DNA of 64,000 bases from Vibrio sinaloensis (GCF_023195835.1 NZ_CP096199.1:806001-870000); one strand, 5' to 3'; counted from the stretch's first letter, positions 29,061 through 38,819 are shown. Notes: generated by a model from the sequence alone, not told the origin. Made by a program: numbers and translations.

Positions 29061-31570
29061 TACTCTTTCTCCTCAAATTGTTTTTGTTGTTCTTTTTCGG
29101 CTTTACGTGCCTTGGCGCGGGCAATTGCCGCAGCGACAGCGGCTTTCTTGCCGTCTTCGGCTTGAGGTTCGCTTGTTGGCTCTGCGCTTTCGCTGTCTTG
29201 CTGCGCCTGCAGCGCCTTACGTGCCTTGGCGCGGGCAATGGCAACGGCGACGGCGGCTTTCTTGCCGTCTTCGGCTTGAGGTTCGCTTGCTGGCTCTGCG
29301 CCCTCGCTATCTTGCTGCGCCTGCTCTGCTTTACGTGCTTTGGCACGGGCAATCGCCGCGGCGACGGCGGCTTTCTTGCCGTCTTCGGCTTGTGGTTCGC
29401 TTGATGGCTCTGCGCCCTCGCTATCTTGCTGCGCCTGCTCTGCTTTACGTGCTTTGGCACGGGCAATCGCTGCGGCGACGGCGGCTTTCTTGCCGTCTTC
29501 AGCTTGTGGCTCGCTTGCTGGTTCTGCGCTGTCACTATCTTGCTGCGCCTGCTCTGCTTTACGTGCCTTGGCGCGGGCAATCGCCGCGGCGACGGCGGCT
29601 TGCTTACTGTCTTCAGCTTGTGGCTCGCTTGCTGGTTCTGTGCTGTCGCTATCTTGCTGCGTCTGTTGCGCTTTGCGTGCCTTGGCGCGGGCAATGGCAG
29701 CGGCGACGGCGGCTTTCTTACCGTCTTCAGCTTGTGATTCGCTTGCTGGCTCTGCGCTGTCGCTATCTTGCTGCGTCTGCTGCGCTTTGCGTGCTTTGGC
29801 GCGGGCAATCGCCGCGGCGACAGCATCTTTTTTATCGTCGCTAGAGGCATCTGCCTGCTGCTCTTTTGCTGCTTTGCGCTCGCGAGCCTGACGTTTGCGC
29901 TCCTCACGAAGCTTCGCCATTTCAGAGTTGTCAGGCTCTGCGCTGCCTTGCTCTAAAGCGGCCGCTTGTTTGGCCTTAGCTTTGGCAATCGCGGCAGCGA
30001 CGGCAGGTTTAACCTCAGGAGCAGAAGATTCATTATCTGCGTTTTTCGCTTTGACACGCGCAATCGCGGCAGCAATCGCGTCGTCATTACCCGCTATCTT
30101 CATCTCTTTACGACGATCTTCAGCGGCTTTCTTAAAGCGGTTCTCACGTTGTGCTTTGTCGCGTTCTAATCGCGCCTTTTTCTCTTCAAAGCGCACTTTG
30201 GCGCGTTCAGCGGCTTCGGCCTCTTCTTTGCGAGTGCGAATTTCTGCTTTGGCCTGGCGATAATACTGAACCAGCGGAATTTCACTTGGACAGACAAAGG
30301 CACAGGCGCCACACTCAATACAATCTTTCAGATTGAGTTCTTCACACTTTTCGTACTCTTCAGCCTTGGCGTGCCATTGCAATTGCTGTGGTAGCAGAGA
30401 AGCCGGGCAGACGTCAGCACATTGACCACAACGAATACATGCCATTTCGTATTCACTCGGCGCTATCTCGCTGCGCGTCGGTGCCAGAATACAGTTAGAG
30501 GTTTTGGTGATTGGCACGTTTGCGTGTGGCAGAGTGAAGCCCATCATGGGTCCGCCCATAATCAAACGTGGCAGGCGTTTATCGGCCTTATAGCCAAACT
30601 CTGCGAGCAGCGCTTGCACCGGCGTACCCAATAATGCGCGAACATTGCGAGGCTGTTTGAACGTATTGCCAGTTAAGGTAACTACTCGTTCAACCAGTGG
30701 TTCGCCGTCACAAACGGCACGCTTGATGGCATGCAATGAGCCGACGTTTTGTACCAGTAAACCTATATCTGCGGGTATGCCGCCATTGGGCACTTCTTTA
30801 TTGGTCAGCAGCTTGATCAGTTGCTTTTCACCGCCGGAAGGGTACTTGGTCGGAATGACACGGATGATCACATCCTTGTCCTGTGCGGCCTTTTGTAGAG
30901 CTTGGATCGCCTGCGGTTTGTTGTCCTCAATACCAATCACAGTCAGCTTGGGCTTGAGGATATGCTCAACAATATCAATACCCTGAATGATCTCTTGTGC
31001 ATGCTCACGCATTAAGCTGTCATCGGCGGTGATATAGGGTTCACACTCTGCGGCGTTCACGATCAGTATTTCGGTTCGAGCAAGTCCGGCTTGAATTTTT
31101 TTGGCAGTAGGGAAACCTGCCCCACCCAGACCAGAGACGCCTGCTTGGCGAATTTTCTCTATTAGTTCATCGGGGGTATGGTCACGAAAATTTGGCCATG
31201 GGTCACGTTCAACCCATTGGTCTTCAAAGTCTGGCTTGATCACGATACAGGTTTCACTCAACCCTGAAGGGTGAGCGGTGGTTCTTGGTTCAATCGCGAC
31301 TATGGTGCCAGAGGTTGGGGCATGGACCGGTAGCATAAAGCTGGTATCGTACTTGGTCAGCGCCTGACCTTTAAGAACGTGTTGCCCCACATTCACCGTG
31401 AGCATCCCTGGTTTGCCAATATGCTGTTTAATGGGTAGCACTAGTTCATCGGCGATGCTTGCCTGACTGATTGGGTTTTTTAGCGACTGGGCTTTGTTTT
31501 CTGCAGGGTGTATACCACCAGGGAAATCCCAAAGTGCACCTGATTGAATTTGTTCGATTAATGACAACAT
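29060..31570 (-). CDS. rsxC: Electron transport complex subunit RsxC (RnfC) with long repeat tail
   Basis: 836 residues. The N-terminal 450 residues carry the NADH/FMN-binding RnfC core, with [12 protein letters not shown] as the nucleotide-binding segment. Two [4Fe-4S] motifs follow: [12 protein letters not shown] near residue 378 and [12 protein letters not shown] near 418. A charged coiled-coil stretch (residues 445-500) leads to an alanine-rich tail with six nearly identical 38-residue repeats plus a partial seventh (residues 580-836). RsxC is the peripheral subunit that exchanges electrons with NADH or ferredoxin. Extended repeats are known in RnfC/RsxC homologues; copy number varies between strains in general. 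It overlaps rsxD by one base and follows rsxB by 8. Confidence 0.96.
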   Translation of the reverse strand: MLSLIEQIQSGALWDFPGGIHPAENKAQSLKNPISQASIADELVLPIKQHIGKPGMLTVNVGQHVLKGQALTKYDTSFMLPVHAPTSGTIVAIEPRTTAHPSGLSETCIVIKPDFEDQWVERDPWPNFRDHTPDELIEKIRQAGVSGLGGAGFPTAKKIQAGLARTEILIVNAAECEPYITADDSLMREHAQEIIQGIDIVEHILKPKLTVIGIEDNKPQAIQALQKAAQDKDVIIRVIPTKYPSGGEKQLIKLLTNKEVPNGGIPADIGLLVQNVGSLHAIKRAVCDGEPLVERVVTLTGNTFKQPRNVRALLGTPVQALLAEFGYKADKRLPRLIMGGPMMGFTLPHANVPITKTSNCILAPTRSEIAPSEYEMACIRCGQCADVCPASLLPQQLQWHAKAEEYEKCEELNLKDCIECGACAFVCPSEIPLVQYYRQAKAEIRTRKEEAEAAERAKVRFEEKKARLERDKAQRENRFKKAAEDRRKEMKIAGNDDAIAAAIARVKAKNADNESSAPEVKPAVAAAIAKAKAKQAAALEQGSAEPDNSEMAKLREERKRQARERKAAKEQQADASSDDKKDAVAAAIARAKARKAQQTQQDSDSAEPASESQAEDGKKAAVAAAIARAKARKAQQTQQDSDSTEPASEPQAEDSKQAAVAAAIARAKARKAEQAQQDSDSAEPASEPQAEDGKKAAVAAAIARAKARKAEQAQQDSEGAEPSSEPQAEDGKKAAVAAAIARAKARKAEQAQQDSEGAEPASEPQAEDGKKAAVAVAIARAKARKALQAQQDSESAEPTSEPQAEDGKKAAVAAAIARAKARKAEKEQQKQFEEKE
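29063..29833 (-). repeat. 114-bp coding repeats in the rsxC 3' end
   Basis: Six full 114-bp units (38 codons each) and a seventh cut after 29 codons. Each unit encodes [15 protein letters not shown] followed by a Gln-rich and acidic linker ending AEDGK. Units differ by a few codons (DSDS versus DSEG, QQTQQ versus QAQQ), so the array has been both duplicated and homogenised. GC content is higher than in the surroundings, which also creates long false ORFs on the plus strand. Confidence 0.95.
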
Positions 31571-31578
31571 ACCAGTCC

Positions 31579-32163
31579 TTAATTCACGCTATTCTGCTTG
31601 TTGGCAGAATCGGTAATATCAACAACAGGAATGGCGTTCATTTGCCACTTCCAGTTCTCAGTAGTGGTCGCTACTGGGATCATCTCAATACAGTCGGTTG
31701 GGCACGGTGCCACACATAAGTCACAGCCTGTACATTCGTCCTTGATGACGGTGTGCAGTGCTTTGGTGCCACCAACAATCGCATCAACAGGGCAGGCTTG
31801 GATGCACTTAGTACAGCCAATACACATGTCTTCATGAATAAATGCCACTGTTTTCACTGCGTTTTCTAAATCATGCGCCGAGTCGGGGGCGTCTACACCC
31901 ATAAGATCAGCTAATTTTTCAATCGTTGCTTGGCCGCCGGGAGGACACTTATTGATGTCATCGCCATTGGCGATCGCTTCGGCGTAAGGACGACACCCCG
32001 GATATCCACATTGACCACACTGGGTTTGAGGAAGAATGCCGTCGATTTGATCAACAATCGGGTCTGCTTCCACTTTGAAACGAATCGAAGCGAAGCCCAG
32101 TGCCGCGCCAAAAATAGCGGCCAATACCACAATGGCGATAATCGCGATTAAAATTGAACTCAT
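31579..32163 (-). CDS. rsxB: Electron transport complex subunit RsxB (RnfB)
   Basis: 194 residues. After an N-terminal membrane helix, the RnfB-type cluster motif [15 protein letters not shown] appears, followed by two ferredoxin motifs [16 protein letters not shown] and [16 protein letters not shown]. It passes electrons between the soluble donor and the membrane subunits. Its ATG overlaps the last base of rsxA (TAATG). Confidence 0.97.
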   Translation of the reverse strand: MSSILIAIIAIVVLAAIFGAALGFASIRFKVEADPIVDQIDGILPQTQCGQCGYPGCRPYAEAIANGDDINKCPPGGQATIEKLADLMGVDAPDSAHDLENAVKTVAFIHEDMCIGCTKCIQACPVDAIVGGTKALHTVIKDECTGCDLCVAPCPTDCIEMIPVATTTENWKWQMNAIPVVDITDSANKQNSVN

Positions 32164-32744
32164 TACAACGTCACCAAGCCGGTAAAGCCCATAAAGGCAA
32201 GAGACATCAAGCCCGCCGTGATCATGGCAATAGAGGCACCTTTGAAGGGCATAGGAACATCGGCGGCAGCAATTCGCTCACGCATTGAAGCGAACAGCAC
32301 TAATACCAAAGAAAACCCGACAGCAGCGCCGAAACCATAGATGATTGACTCAATAAAGTTATGGTTTTCATTAATGTTGAGTAGGGCAACACCCAAAACG
32401 GCACAGTTAGTGGTGATCAGGGGTAAGAAAATACCTAGCAGGCGATAAAGTGTCGGGCTGGTTTTATGTACAACCATTTCAGTGAACTGAACCACCACAG
32501 CAATCACCAAGATAAAGCTCATGGTTCGCAGATACTGAAGGTTAAGTGGTTCTAATATGTAGCTTTCGACCAGATACGCACACACGGAAGCGAGAGTTAA
32601 GACGAACGTTGTCGCCAACCCCATTCCGATGGCTGTTTCCAGTTTTTTTGAAACACCCATAAATGGACATAAGCCCAAGAACTTCACCAGTACAAAGTTG
32701 TTGACCAGCACAGTGCCCACCAACAACAAAAGATATTCGGTCAT
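32163..32744 (-). CDS. rsxA: Electron transport complex subunit RsxA (RnfA)
   Basis: 193 residues, six membrane segments, with the family start [27 protein letters not shown]. It is the first gene of rsxABCDGE. In E. coli the complex keeps SoxR reduced; in vibrios it is also considered an energy-conserving ferredoxin-NAD oxidoreductase. The promoter must lie in the roughly 280 bp before the eroded tRNA copy, but I could not place it confidently. Confidence 0.97.
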   Translation of the reverse strand: MTEYLLLLVGTVLVNNFVLVKFLGLCPFMGVSKKLETAIGMGLATTFVLTLASVCAYLVESYILEPLNLQYLRTMSFILVIAVVVQFTEMVVHKTSPTLYRLLGIFLPLITTNCAVLGVALLNINENHNFIESIIYGFGAAVGFSLVLVLFASMRERIAAADVPMPFKGASIAMITAGLMSLAFMGFTGLVTL

Positions 32745-32994
32745 AGTTTTTTATAGTAAAGAATCCGATCTCAATATTATCCCGCTTTGCTCACCCAATA
32801 ACAACCAAGGAAAGATAAGGTTTTATGTTGTTGCATGATAAATATACGAAATTGTACTGAAAAAGTTGAGTTGCATGGATTGGCAGGTCAGCTTTTGTTG
32901 CGTCTTTTATAGTGAAGAGGGGATGAAGTGGTGTCGCTGTTAGCGGGTCAGTAAGCCAACAGGTATCGCCAGCTCGAGGCATCGAAAACGACAA
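32745..32994. other. rsxA upstream region
   Basis: About 250 bases without an ORF that resembles a protein. It must hold the rsx promoter on the minus strand. I see no clear operator; in particular I find no convincing SoxR palindrome. Confidence 0.45.
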
Positions 32995-33022
32995 AAGCCA
33001 AGTCTTCCGACTTGGCTTCTTG
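32995..33022 (-). terminator. Terminator after the eroded tRNA-Asn copy
   Basis: AAGCCAAGTC and GACTTGGCTT pair around a 4-base loop and are followed on the minus strand by TTGTCG after the stem-end T residues. It lies downstream of the tRNA remnant, in the same relative position as the terminator after the intact gene. Confidence 0.75.
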
Positions 33023-33027
33023 AATAT

Positions 33028-33074
33028 GGCTCCCCCTGCGGGACTGAACGCGGGCGGCTAGCTCTGAGACATTT
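33028..33074 (-). pseudogene. Eroded second copy of tRNA-Asn (3' end only)
   Basis: The 19 bases TGGCTCCCCCTGCGGGACT (33028-33046) are identical to the 3' end of the intact tRNA-Asn at 33145. One C is then missing from the T loop, and similarity fades after about 45 bases (ATGTC-CAG recurs). The acceptor 5' strand, D arm and anticodon arm are absent, so no tRNA can form. Confidence 0.7.
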
Positions 33075-33104
33075 GCTTGGAACAAGCAAGTCGCAGTTGA
33101 AAAC

Positions 33105-33137
33105 GAAAAAAGCTCAACCTTTCGATTGAGCTTTTTT
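33105..33137. terminator. Terminator after tRNA-Asn
   Basis: AAAAAAGCTCAA pairs with TTGAGCTTTTTT, giving T tracts on both strands. It ends the tRNA-Asn transcript 8 bases after the CCA end. Confidence 0.88.
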
Positions 33138-33144
33138 CTGAATT

Positions 33145-33220
33145 TGGCTCCCCCTGCGGGACTCGAACCTGCGACATACGGATTAACAGTCCGCCGTTCT
33201 ACCAACTGAACTAAGGGGGA
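33145..33220 (-). tRNA. tRNA-Asn (GTT)
   Basis: 76 bases on the minus strand with the CCA end encoded. The acceptor strands TCCCCCT and AGGGGGA pair. The anticodon arm reads CGGACTGTTAATCCG, giving anticodon GTT. The T arm contains GGTTCGAGTCC. A textbook promoter lies just upstream and a terminator just downstream, so it is a single-gene unit. Confidence 0.97.
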
Positions 33221-33238
33221 ATTGCTTTAGCGAGGCGA

Positions 33239-33267
33239 ATATTAGCCAGCAGCTTGGGTAGTGTCAA
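33239..33267 (-). promoter_or_regulatory. Strong promoter of tRNA-Asn
   Basis: On the minus strand a perfect TTGACA (33267-33262) and TAATAT (33244-33239) are separated by 17 bases. The bases after the -10 (TCGCCTCG) are GC-rich, as in stringently controlled stable-RNA promoters. Transcription would start about 12 bases before the mature 5' end. Confidence 0.88.
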
Positions 33268-33709
33268 TATTTTATCAAGTAATTAAGTAAAAAAAACTCT
33301 ACTTTTTTGCTTTACTTTTCTGTATCCCTTATCGGGTAAGGGCTCTGTTTACTTATCCACTAAAATTGTGGATAAGTGTGTGCATTGATCTGGGGTATCT
33401 TTGGTTTGAATTGAACTGCACTTTTAGTGACTGAGTGGGTTTAACGAGTTTTTGCTAGTAAATAGCTGTTAAATCATGGTCTTGAATGGTTTTTTTATGG
33501 CACAAGCTTGATCAAACAAATTATCGCTGAATTGTGAGTGACGGGTGTATTTTAGGTAAAATGTGAATATCTTGTGGGTGATATTCTTAACTTTTTCGGG
33601 CGAAAAACCTAGCGAGGGCAGGCATGATATCAGGATTAAAATGATTGATCTAGCTACTAAGTACGACTAAATGAAAAACAGCGATTAATTTTATCTTAGA
33701 CTCTTGAGT
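33268..33709. other. AT-rich gap between tRNA-Asn and uvrB
   Basis: About 440 AT-rich bases with no ORF or RNA gene that I can support. The uvrB promoter should lie near its right end, around the LexA box. Confidence 0.5.
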
Positions 33710-33725
33710 CTGTATATCTATACAG
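33710..33725 (+). promoter_or_regulatory. LexA box of uvrB
   Basis: CTGTATATCTATACAG is a perfect CTGT-N8-ACAG SOS operator with an AT-rich centre, 43 bases before the uvrB start codon. uvrB is a classical LexA-repressed gene. Confidence 0.93.
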
Positions 33726-33768
33726 TCACAATAGAGTATCAGCCGCCGCTTCAAGTAAGAGAGAAATG

Positions 33769-35799
33769 ATGAGTAAAGTATTCGATTTGGTCTCGGATTA
33801 TCAGCCAGCTGGTGATCAACCTAGCGCAATAAAGCAATTAATCGAAGGGCTTGATGCCGGACTCGCCCACCAAACTTTATTGGGGGTAACCGGGTCAGGT
33901 AAGACTTTCACTCTTGCTAATGTGATCGCGAATGCTCAGCGTCCAGCGATTTTGCTTGCACCGAACAAAACACTAGCCGCGCAACTGTATGGTGAAATGA
34001 AGTCATTTTTCCCCAACAATGCGGTCGAGTATTTTGTTTCTTACTACGACTATTACCAACCAGAAGCCTACGTTCCGACCACCGATACCTTTATTGAAAA
34101 AGACGCGTCAGTTAACGCACACATTGAACAGATGCGTCTTTCCGCTACCAAAGCATTATTGGAGCGTAAAGATGCCATTATTGTTGCCTCTGTATCAGCG
34201 ATTTATGGTTTGGGTGATCCTGAGTCCTATCTAAAAATGATGTTGCATATTCGACGTGGCGACATGATCGACCAGCGTGATATCTTGCGCCGTTTGGCCG
34301 AGCTGCAATATAGCCGCAATGATGTCGCATTCGAGCGTGGTCAGTTTCGAGTACGTGGTGAGGTGATTGACATTTTTCCTGCCGAGTCGGATCAAGACGC
34401 GGTGCGCATCGAAATGTTTGATGATGAGATCGATTGTATAAGCGTGTTTGACCCACTAACCGGAGTTGTCAAACAGCGCGATCTGGCCCGCTATACGATT
34501 TATCCTAAAACGCACTACGTGACCCCACGCGATCGCATGTTAGAAGCGATTGAACAGATAAAGATAGAGTTGGAGTCGCGCAAAAAGCATCTGCTTGATA
34601 ACAATAAGTTGCTAGAAGAGCAGCGTATTTCTCAGCGAACTCAGTTCGATATCGAGATGATGAATGAGCTGGGTTTCTGTTCAGGGATTGAAAACTACTC
34701 GCGTTACTTAAGCGGGCGAAATGAGGGTGAGCCGCCGCCAACACTATTTGATTACTTGCCCCATGACGGCCTGCTGATTATCGATGAGTCTCATGTTACT
34801 GTGCCGCAGATTGGTGCCATGTATAAAGGGGACCGTTCGCGCAAGGAGACACTGGTTGAGTTCGGCTTTCGCCTGCCATCCGCTTTGGATAACCGTCCAT
34901 TGAAATTTGAAGAGTTTGAGGCATTAGCGCCGCAAACGATTTTTGTCTCAGCGACGCCTGGTAACTATGAGTTGGAGAAATCATCGGGTGATATTGCGGA
35001 TCAAGTCGTGCGTCCAACCGGGCTGCTTGATCCTGAGTTAGAAGTTCGTCCAGTGGCCACTCAAGTCGATGATTTGTTGTCTGAAATCCGAATTCGTGCC
35101 GCTAAAGATGAACGTGTACTGGTAACCACGCTGACCAAGCGCATGGCAGAAGACCTCACTGAGTACCTGACGGAACATGAGGTAAAGGTCAGGTATCTGC
35201 ACTCTGACATTGATACGGTCGAACGTGTAGAGATCATCCGAGACCTACGTTTGGGCGAGTTTGATGTTCTGGTGGGCATCAACTTATTGCGTGAGGGGTT
35301 GGATATGCCAGAAGTGTCTTTGGTCGCGATATTGGATGCCGATAAAGAAGGCTTCTTACGCTCAGAGCGCTCGCTGATCCAGACCATTGGCCGCGCAGCG
35401 CGAAACGTGGCGGGCAAGGCGATTCTTTATGCCGACAATGTCACCAAATCGATGCGAAAGGCGATGGATGAAACCAATCGACGTCGTGAAAAGCAGCAGG
35501 CATACAACCAAGAGATGGGAATTGAGCCGCAAGCGCTGAAACGCAACATTAAAGATATCATGGAGCTGGGTGATATCACCAAGAGTAAGAAGCAGCGAGC
35601 GAGCAAAACTGTACCACTGTCTAAAGTGGCTGAGCCCTCGCAAAATTATCAAGTGATGTCGCCACAAGAGCTGGATAAAGAGATTCGTAAACTGGAAGCT
35701 CAGATGTATCAGCACGCACAAGATTTAGAGTTCGAGTTGGCGGCAGAGAAGCGCGACCAAATCGATCAGCTGCGGCAGCGGTTTATAGCCAATAGTTAG
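33769..35799 (+). CDS. uvrB: Excinuclease ABC subunit B
   Basis: 676 residues from the second of two tandem ATGs (33769), which matches the family start MSK and has better spacing from the AAGAGAG ribosome site; 33766 would add one Met. Helicase motif I is [13 protein letters not shown]. The damage-verification hairpin is in [13 protein letters not shown]. The later motifs include DESHVTVPQ and [12 protein letters not shown]-terminal UVR domain (residues 635-670) binds UvrC. UvrB verifies lesions in nucleotide excision repair. Confidence 0.98.
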   Translation: MSKVFDLVSDYQPAGDQPSAIKQLIEGLDAGLAHQTLLGVTGSGKTFTLANVIANAQRPAILLAPNKTLAAQLYGEMKSFFPNNAVEYFVSYYDYYQPEAYVPTTDTFIEKDASVNAHIEQMRLSATKALLERKDAIIVASVSAIYGLGDPESYLKMMLHIRRGDMIDQRDILRRLAELQYSRNDVAFERGQFRVRGEVIDIFPAESDQDAVRIEMFDDEIDCISVFDPLTGVVKQRDLARYTIYPKTHYVTPRDRMLEAIEQIKIELESRKKHLLDNNKLLEEQRISQRTQFDIEMMNELGFCSGIENYSRYLSGRNEGEPPPTLFDYLPHDGLLIIDESHVTVPQIGAMYKGDRSRKETLVEFGFRLPSALDNRPLKFEEFEALAPQTIFVSATPGNYELEKSSGDIADQVVRPTGLLDPELEVRPVATQVDDLLSEIRIRAAKDERVLVTTLTKRMAEDLTEYLTEHEVKVRYLHSDIDTVERVEIIRDLRLGEFDVLVGINLLREGLDMPEVSLVAILDADKEGFLRSERSLIQTIGRAARNVAGKAILYADNVTKSMRKAMDETNRRREKQQAYNQEMGIEPQALKRNIKDIMELGDITKSKKQRASKTVPLSKVAEPSQNYQVMSPQELDKEIRKLEAQMYQHAQDLEFELAAEKRDQIDQLRQRFIANS

Positions 35800-35822
35800 G
35801 GTTAATCGCCCAACCTTGTAAG

Positions 35823-35919
35823 TAAAAAAATAGCCAATAGAAACATTTTCTATTGGCTGTTATTTGTGAATACTAAGTTCACTAACAACGTCAGTTGGCT
35901 AGGTGACCCAGAAGGGTCA
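35823..35919 (-). ncRNA. qrr1: Quorum-regulatory small RNA Qrr1
   Basis: On the minus strand from about 35919 the sequence starts with a TGACCC/GGGTCA hairpin and then carries the Qrr core GTCACCTAGCCAACTGACG followed by TTGTTAGTGAA, which is nearly invariant in vibrio Qrr RNAs. It ends in a long-stem terminator with a seven-T tail near 35823, giving about 97 nt. Qrr RNAs act with Hfq on luxR/hapR, aphA and luxO messages. The gene is divergent from luxO, the known qrr1 location, and has its own sigma-54 promoter. Confidence 0.95.
35828..35860. terminator. Shared terminator of uvrB and qrr1
   Basis: AGCCAATAGAAA and its exact complement form a 12-bp stem with a CAT loop. On the minus strand it ends in TATTTTTTTAC and is the Qrr1 terminator. 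On the plus strand it lies 33 bases after the uvrB stop and is followed by a poorer TTATTT. Confidence 0.85.
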
Positions 35920-35929
35920 ATGGAAAAAC

Positions 35930-35945
35930 TGCATAGAGTGTGCCA
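35930..35945 (-). promoter_or_regulatory. Sigma-54 promoter of qrr1
   Basis: On the minus strand TGGCACACTCTATGCA fits the -24/-12 consensus (TGGCAC-N5-TTGCA) with one mismatch. The predicted start at about 35919 coincides with the Qrr1 5' end. LuxO is the cognate sigma-54 activator and is encoded next door. Confidence 0.9.
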
Positions 35946-36006
35946 GCGAAAATAGGCTCGAAATTGGTGCTCTGCCGGGCAATTTTTGCCTTTTTGTGCG
36001 AAATGT

Positions 36007-36019
36007 TTGCAAAATGCAA
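36007..36019. promoter_or_regulatory. LuxO binding site
   Basis: TTGCAAAATGCAA is an exact TTGCA-N3-TGCAA palindrome, the consensus described for LuxO. It lies about 90-100 bases upstream of the qrr1 start, a usual enhancer distance, and about 50 bases before the luxO ATG, where it could also repress luxO. A less regular pair of TGCAA half sites follows at 36026-36051. Confidence 0.85.
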
Positions 36020-36067
36020 AGCCGAATGCAATCATTTGTACAGAATGCAAATAAAAATGGCTAGGTT

Positions 36068-37462
36068 ATGCAACAAGTACTCGATGCTCAAAAAGCAAAA
36101 TATTTGTTGATGGTAGAAGATACAGCGTCAGTGGCGGCCTTGTACCGTTCGTATCTCACTCCGCTGCAAATAGACATCAATATTGTCGGTACGGGACGTG
36201 ACGCAATTGAGAGTCTCAACTTTCGCACGCCTGATCTGATCCTCCTCGATTTACGTCTACCCGATATGACGGGGATGGATGTGCTCCACGCGGTAAAAGA
36301 GAAAAATCCCGATGTGCCGGTGATCTTTATGACTGCGCATGGCTCTATCGATACTGCGGTTGAAGCGATGCGTCATGGGGCGCAAGATTTTCTAATCAAA
36401 CCTTGTGAAGCTGACCGATTGCGCGTCACCGTCAATAACGCGCTGCGTAAAGCAAATAAACTCAAGAATGACGCTGATAACTCCGGAAGTCAGGGCTATC
36501 AAGGGTTTATCGGCAGTAGTCAGACGATGCAAGCAGTGTATCGTACCATCGACTCTGCCGCGAGCAGCAAAGCCAGCATCTTCATCACCGGTGAGAGTGG
36601 TACCGGTAAAGAGGTGTGCGCAGAGGCGATTCACGCCACCAGTAAACGCGGTGACAAGCCCTTTATCGCGATCAACTGTGCGGCTATTCCCAAAGACTTA
36701 ATCGAGAGTGAACTGTTTGGTCATGTTAAAGGGGCGTTTACTGGCGCTGCTACAGACAGGCAGGGCGCGGCGGAGCTCGCCGATGGCGGTACGCTGTTCT
36801 TAGATGAGCTGTGTGAGATGGATTTAGATCTGCAGACGAAGCTGCTGCGCTTTATCCAAACCGGTACCTTCCAAAAAGTGGGTTCATCGAAGATGAAAAG
36901 TGTCGATGTCCGTTTTGTCTGCGCCACCAACCGAGACCCTTGGAAAGAGGTCGAAGAAGGGCGTTTTCGTGAAGACCTTTACTATCGGCTGTACGTGATC
37001 CCTCTGCATTTACCTCCTTTGAGGGAGCGCGGGGATGACATTATTGAGATAGCCTATTCGTTGCTCGGGTATATGTCGAAAGAAGAAGGCAAAGACTTTG
37101 TTCGCTTAGCGCCTGAAGTGGTCGAGCGTTTTGCGCGTTATGAGTGGCCGGGTAACGTTCGCCAGTTACAAAATGTGCTGCGCAATGTGGTAGTGCTCAA
37201 TAATGGTCGTGAAATTACCCTGGATATGTTGCCACCCCCTTTGAATCAGCCTGCCAAAAATGAAATTCGAGTGGCACTCACGCCGAGTGATACTGTCTCT
37301 GTTCAGGATATATTTCCATTATGGCTGACAGAAAAAAATGCGATAGAACAAGCGATCAAAGCATGTGATGGCAATATTCCTAAAGCGGCGGGATATTTGG
37401 ATGTCAGCCCATCGACCATCTATCGTAAACTACAATCTTGGAACGCGAAGGAAGCGCAATAG
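36068..37462 (+). CDS. luxO: Quorum-sensing sigma-54-dependent response regulator LuxO
   Basis: 464 residues from the ATG at 36068; an internal ATG at 36110 gives the shorter form used in some annotations. The receiver domain has the phosphorylated aspartate in [13 protein letters not shown] (Asp61 here, Asp47 in the short numbering). The AAA+ domain shows GESGTGKE (Walker A), GAFTGA (sigma-54 contact) and ATNRDP. A Fis-type helix-turn-helix closes the protein ([20 protein letters not shown]). At low cell density phospho-LuxO activates qrr genes. The stop overlaps the luxU GTG. Confidence 0.98.
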   Translation: MQQVLDAQKAKYLLMVEDTASVAALYRSYLTPLQIDINIVGTGRDAIESLNFRTPDLILLDLRLPDMTGMDVLHAVKEKNPDVPVIFMTAHGSIDTAVEAMRHGAQDFLIKPCEADRLRVTVNNALRKANKLKNDADNSGSQGYQGFIGSSQTMQAVYRTIDSAASSKASIFITGESGTGKEVCAEAIHATSKRGDKPFIAINCAAIPKDLIESELFGHVKGAFTGAATDRQGAAELADGGTLFLDELCEMDLDLQTKLLRFIQTGTFQKVGSSKMKSVDVRFVCATNRDPWKEVEEGRFREDLYYRLYVIPLHLPPLRERGDDIIEIAYSLLGYMSKEEGKDFVRLAPEVVERFARYEWPGNVRQLQNVLRNVVVLNNGREITLDMLPPPLNQPAKNEIRVALTPSDTVSVQDIFPLWLTEKNAIEQAIKACDGNIPKAAGYLDVSPSTIYRKLQSWNAKEAQ

Positions 37463-37803
37463 TGGATATATTAGAGCAAGAGAAGATAAACCGATTGGCC
37501 AATGAGATTGGCCAAGAAAACGTTCCAGTCTTGTTGGAGATATTTCTTGGTGAACTAAGAAACTATATTGCCAACTTATCCACTAAGGAGAGTCAAAGCC
37601 AAGACGCATACTTACAAGAAATTAGCCATGCGTTAAAGAGCAGCGCTGCCAGTTTTGGTGCTGAAGCGCTGCGCAGTTTTTCAGTTGAGCTGGACTCACG
37701 AGCTAAGACCGGTGAACCCCTTAGCTCGGACCAGGACAAACAGCAGATGTTGTCGTTGCTGCAGCAAACAGAGCAGAGATACCAACAGCTAGTCGGTAAG
37801 TAA
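37462..37803 (+). CDS. luxU: Phosphorelay protein LuxU
   Basis: 113 residues from a GTG at 37462 whose first base is the last base of the luxO TAG, so translation is coupled. LuxU is a histidine phosphotransfer protein that receives phosphate from the hybrid sensors (LuxPQ, CqsS, LuxN type) and passes it to LuxO. The phospho-histidine is His56 in EISHALKSSAASFG, equivalent to His58 in V. harveyi. The last 15 bases overlap the convergent yvcK-like gene. Confidence 0.96.
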   Translation: MDILEQEKINRLANEIGQENVPVLLEIFLGELRNYIANLSTKESQSQDAYLQEISHALKSSAASFGAEALRSFSVELDSRAKTGEPLSSDQDKQQMLSLLQQTEQRYQQLVGK

Positions 37804-38676
37804 GCTCTCAATCGCTTGCTGCAACTTGGTTCGATCGTGGCGCCAGTCACGATTTGGTGAAGCCAGAGGCGTGGTGACACAGTTCCATTTTTGTAACTCA
37901 GGATGGGGCTTGTCGCCTAGTACTACGTCTATCTGACGACCATGGCAAGCGCGCTCACACCAATCCAGTTTCTCTTCTAGGCTCATCTTGCCAGCAGGCC
38001 CAAATTCGGGTGATAAGTTTTCGACGAAAATCACCATCGCTTTACGATTATTCGCCACAGCACGGCCGACTTCTGGAAGTAATAGCGGTGGCATTATGCT
38101 CGTCAGAAAACTCCCCGGACCAAGAATGATGGCATCTGCTTGTTCGATGGCCATTACCCCCTCTTTGGTGGCGGGGACTTCAGGTTCTAAATCTAGCCGG
38201 ATAAGCTTATCGGGCATTTCATCGACATTGGTTTCCCCCGTTACCCACTGACCGTTGTCCGCAAGTGCTTTAAGATCTGAGGGGTGCTCAGACATAGGAA
38301 TAATATTGACATCGACTTTGAGCATATTGCGGATAAGGTTGGTGGCATCGAGTGGACGAACCGAGAGATTATCCAGTGCGGTGAGCATCAAGTTACCAAG
38401 ATTGTGACCGTCGAGTTCACCGGTGCCTTTAAAGCGATACTCAAACATCATTGAGCTTATTGAGGGCTCCGTGATCAACTGGTTAATACAGTTACGTGTG
38501 TCTCCCCAAGCGATGCCGCCTTGGCAGTTACGAATTCTCCCCGTTGAGCCGCCATTATCGGTCGTTGCGACGATGCCAGTGGCATTGGAACCAAAGTCTT
38601 TTAGGGCCGCGAGCATCCGACCAAGGCCGTGGCCTCCGCCAACGGCGACCACTTTTTTGCTAGCGTAAAGTGTCAT
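37789..38676 (-). CDS. YvcK/CofD-like family protein (gluconeogenesis factor homologue)
   Basis: 295 residues. The UDP-sugar-binding family signatures are VAVGGGHGLGRMLAALKD and ATTDNGGSTGRIR at the N-terminus, DGHNLGNLML near residue 102, and GPGSFLTSIMPPLL near 190. YvcK of B. subtilis is needed for cell-wall integrity under gluconeogenic growth; the E. coli relative is YbhK. It is found beside moaA in E. coli too (ybhK-moaA), and it is divergent from moaA here. Its 3' end overlaps luxU by 15 bases. Confidence 0.9.
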   Translation of the reverse strand: MTLYASKKVVAVGGGHGLGRMLAALKDFGSNATGIVATTDNGGSTGRIRNCQGGIAWGDTRNCINQLITEPSISSMMFEYRFKGTGELDGHNLGNLMLTALDNLSVRPLDATNLIRNMLKVDVNIIPMSEHPSDLKALADNGQWVTGETNVDEMPDKLIRLDLEPEVPATKEGVMAIEQADAIILGPGSFLTSIMPPLLLPEVGRAVANNRKAMVIFVENLSPEFGPAGKMSLEEKLDWCERACHGRQIDVVLGDKPHPELQKWNCVTTPLASPNRDWRHDRTKLQQAIESLLTD

Positions 38677-38819
38677 GCTGAGCTTCTATTTTTGTCATAA
38701 CCAACTACAATTTAGAATATTGTATTCATATTAAATACTCAATATGGGGTAATTTGCGCCCTGAGCACGATTTTTTCGTTCGCGGGCTGGAATCACACAT
38801 AATTATTAAGTATTTTAAT

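Noticed and set aside
28999..29891. Long plus-strand ORFs (up to 281 codons) rich in Arg, Leu and Ala opposite rsxC
   Set aside because: They are mirror frames of the GC-rich 114-bp coding repeats. They have no ribosome sites and low-complexity translation, and rsxC on the other strand is unmistakable.
29023..29907. Second minus-strand ORF of 294 codons within rsxC, rich in Lys, Pro and Arg
   Set aside because: It is a frame-shifted reading of the same repeats. The in-frame rsxC product continues without a stop through the region.
32948..33205. Minus-strand ORF of 85 codons covering the tRNA-Asn region
   Set aside because: It runs through the tRNA gene, its terminator and the eroded copy; the translation has no protein-like features.
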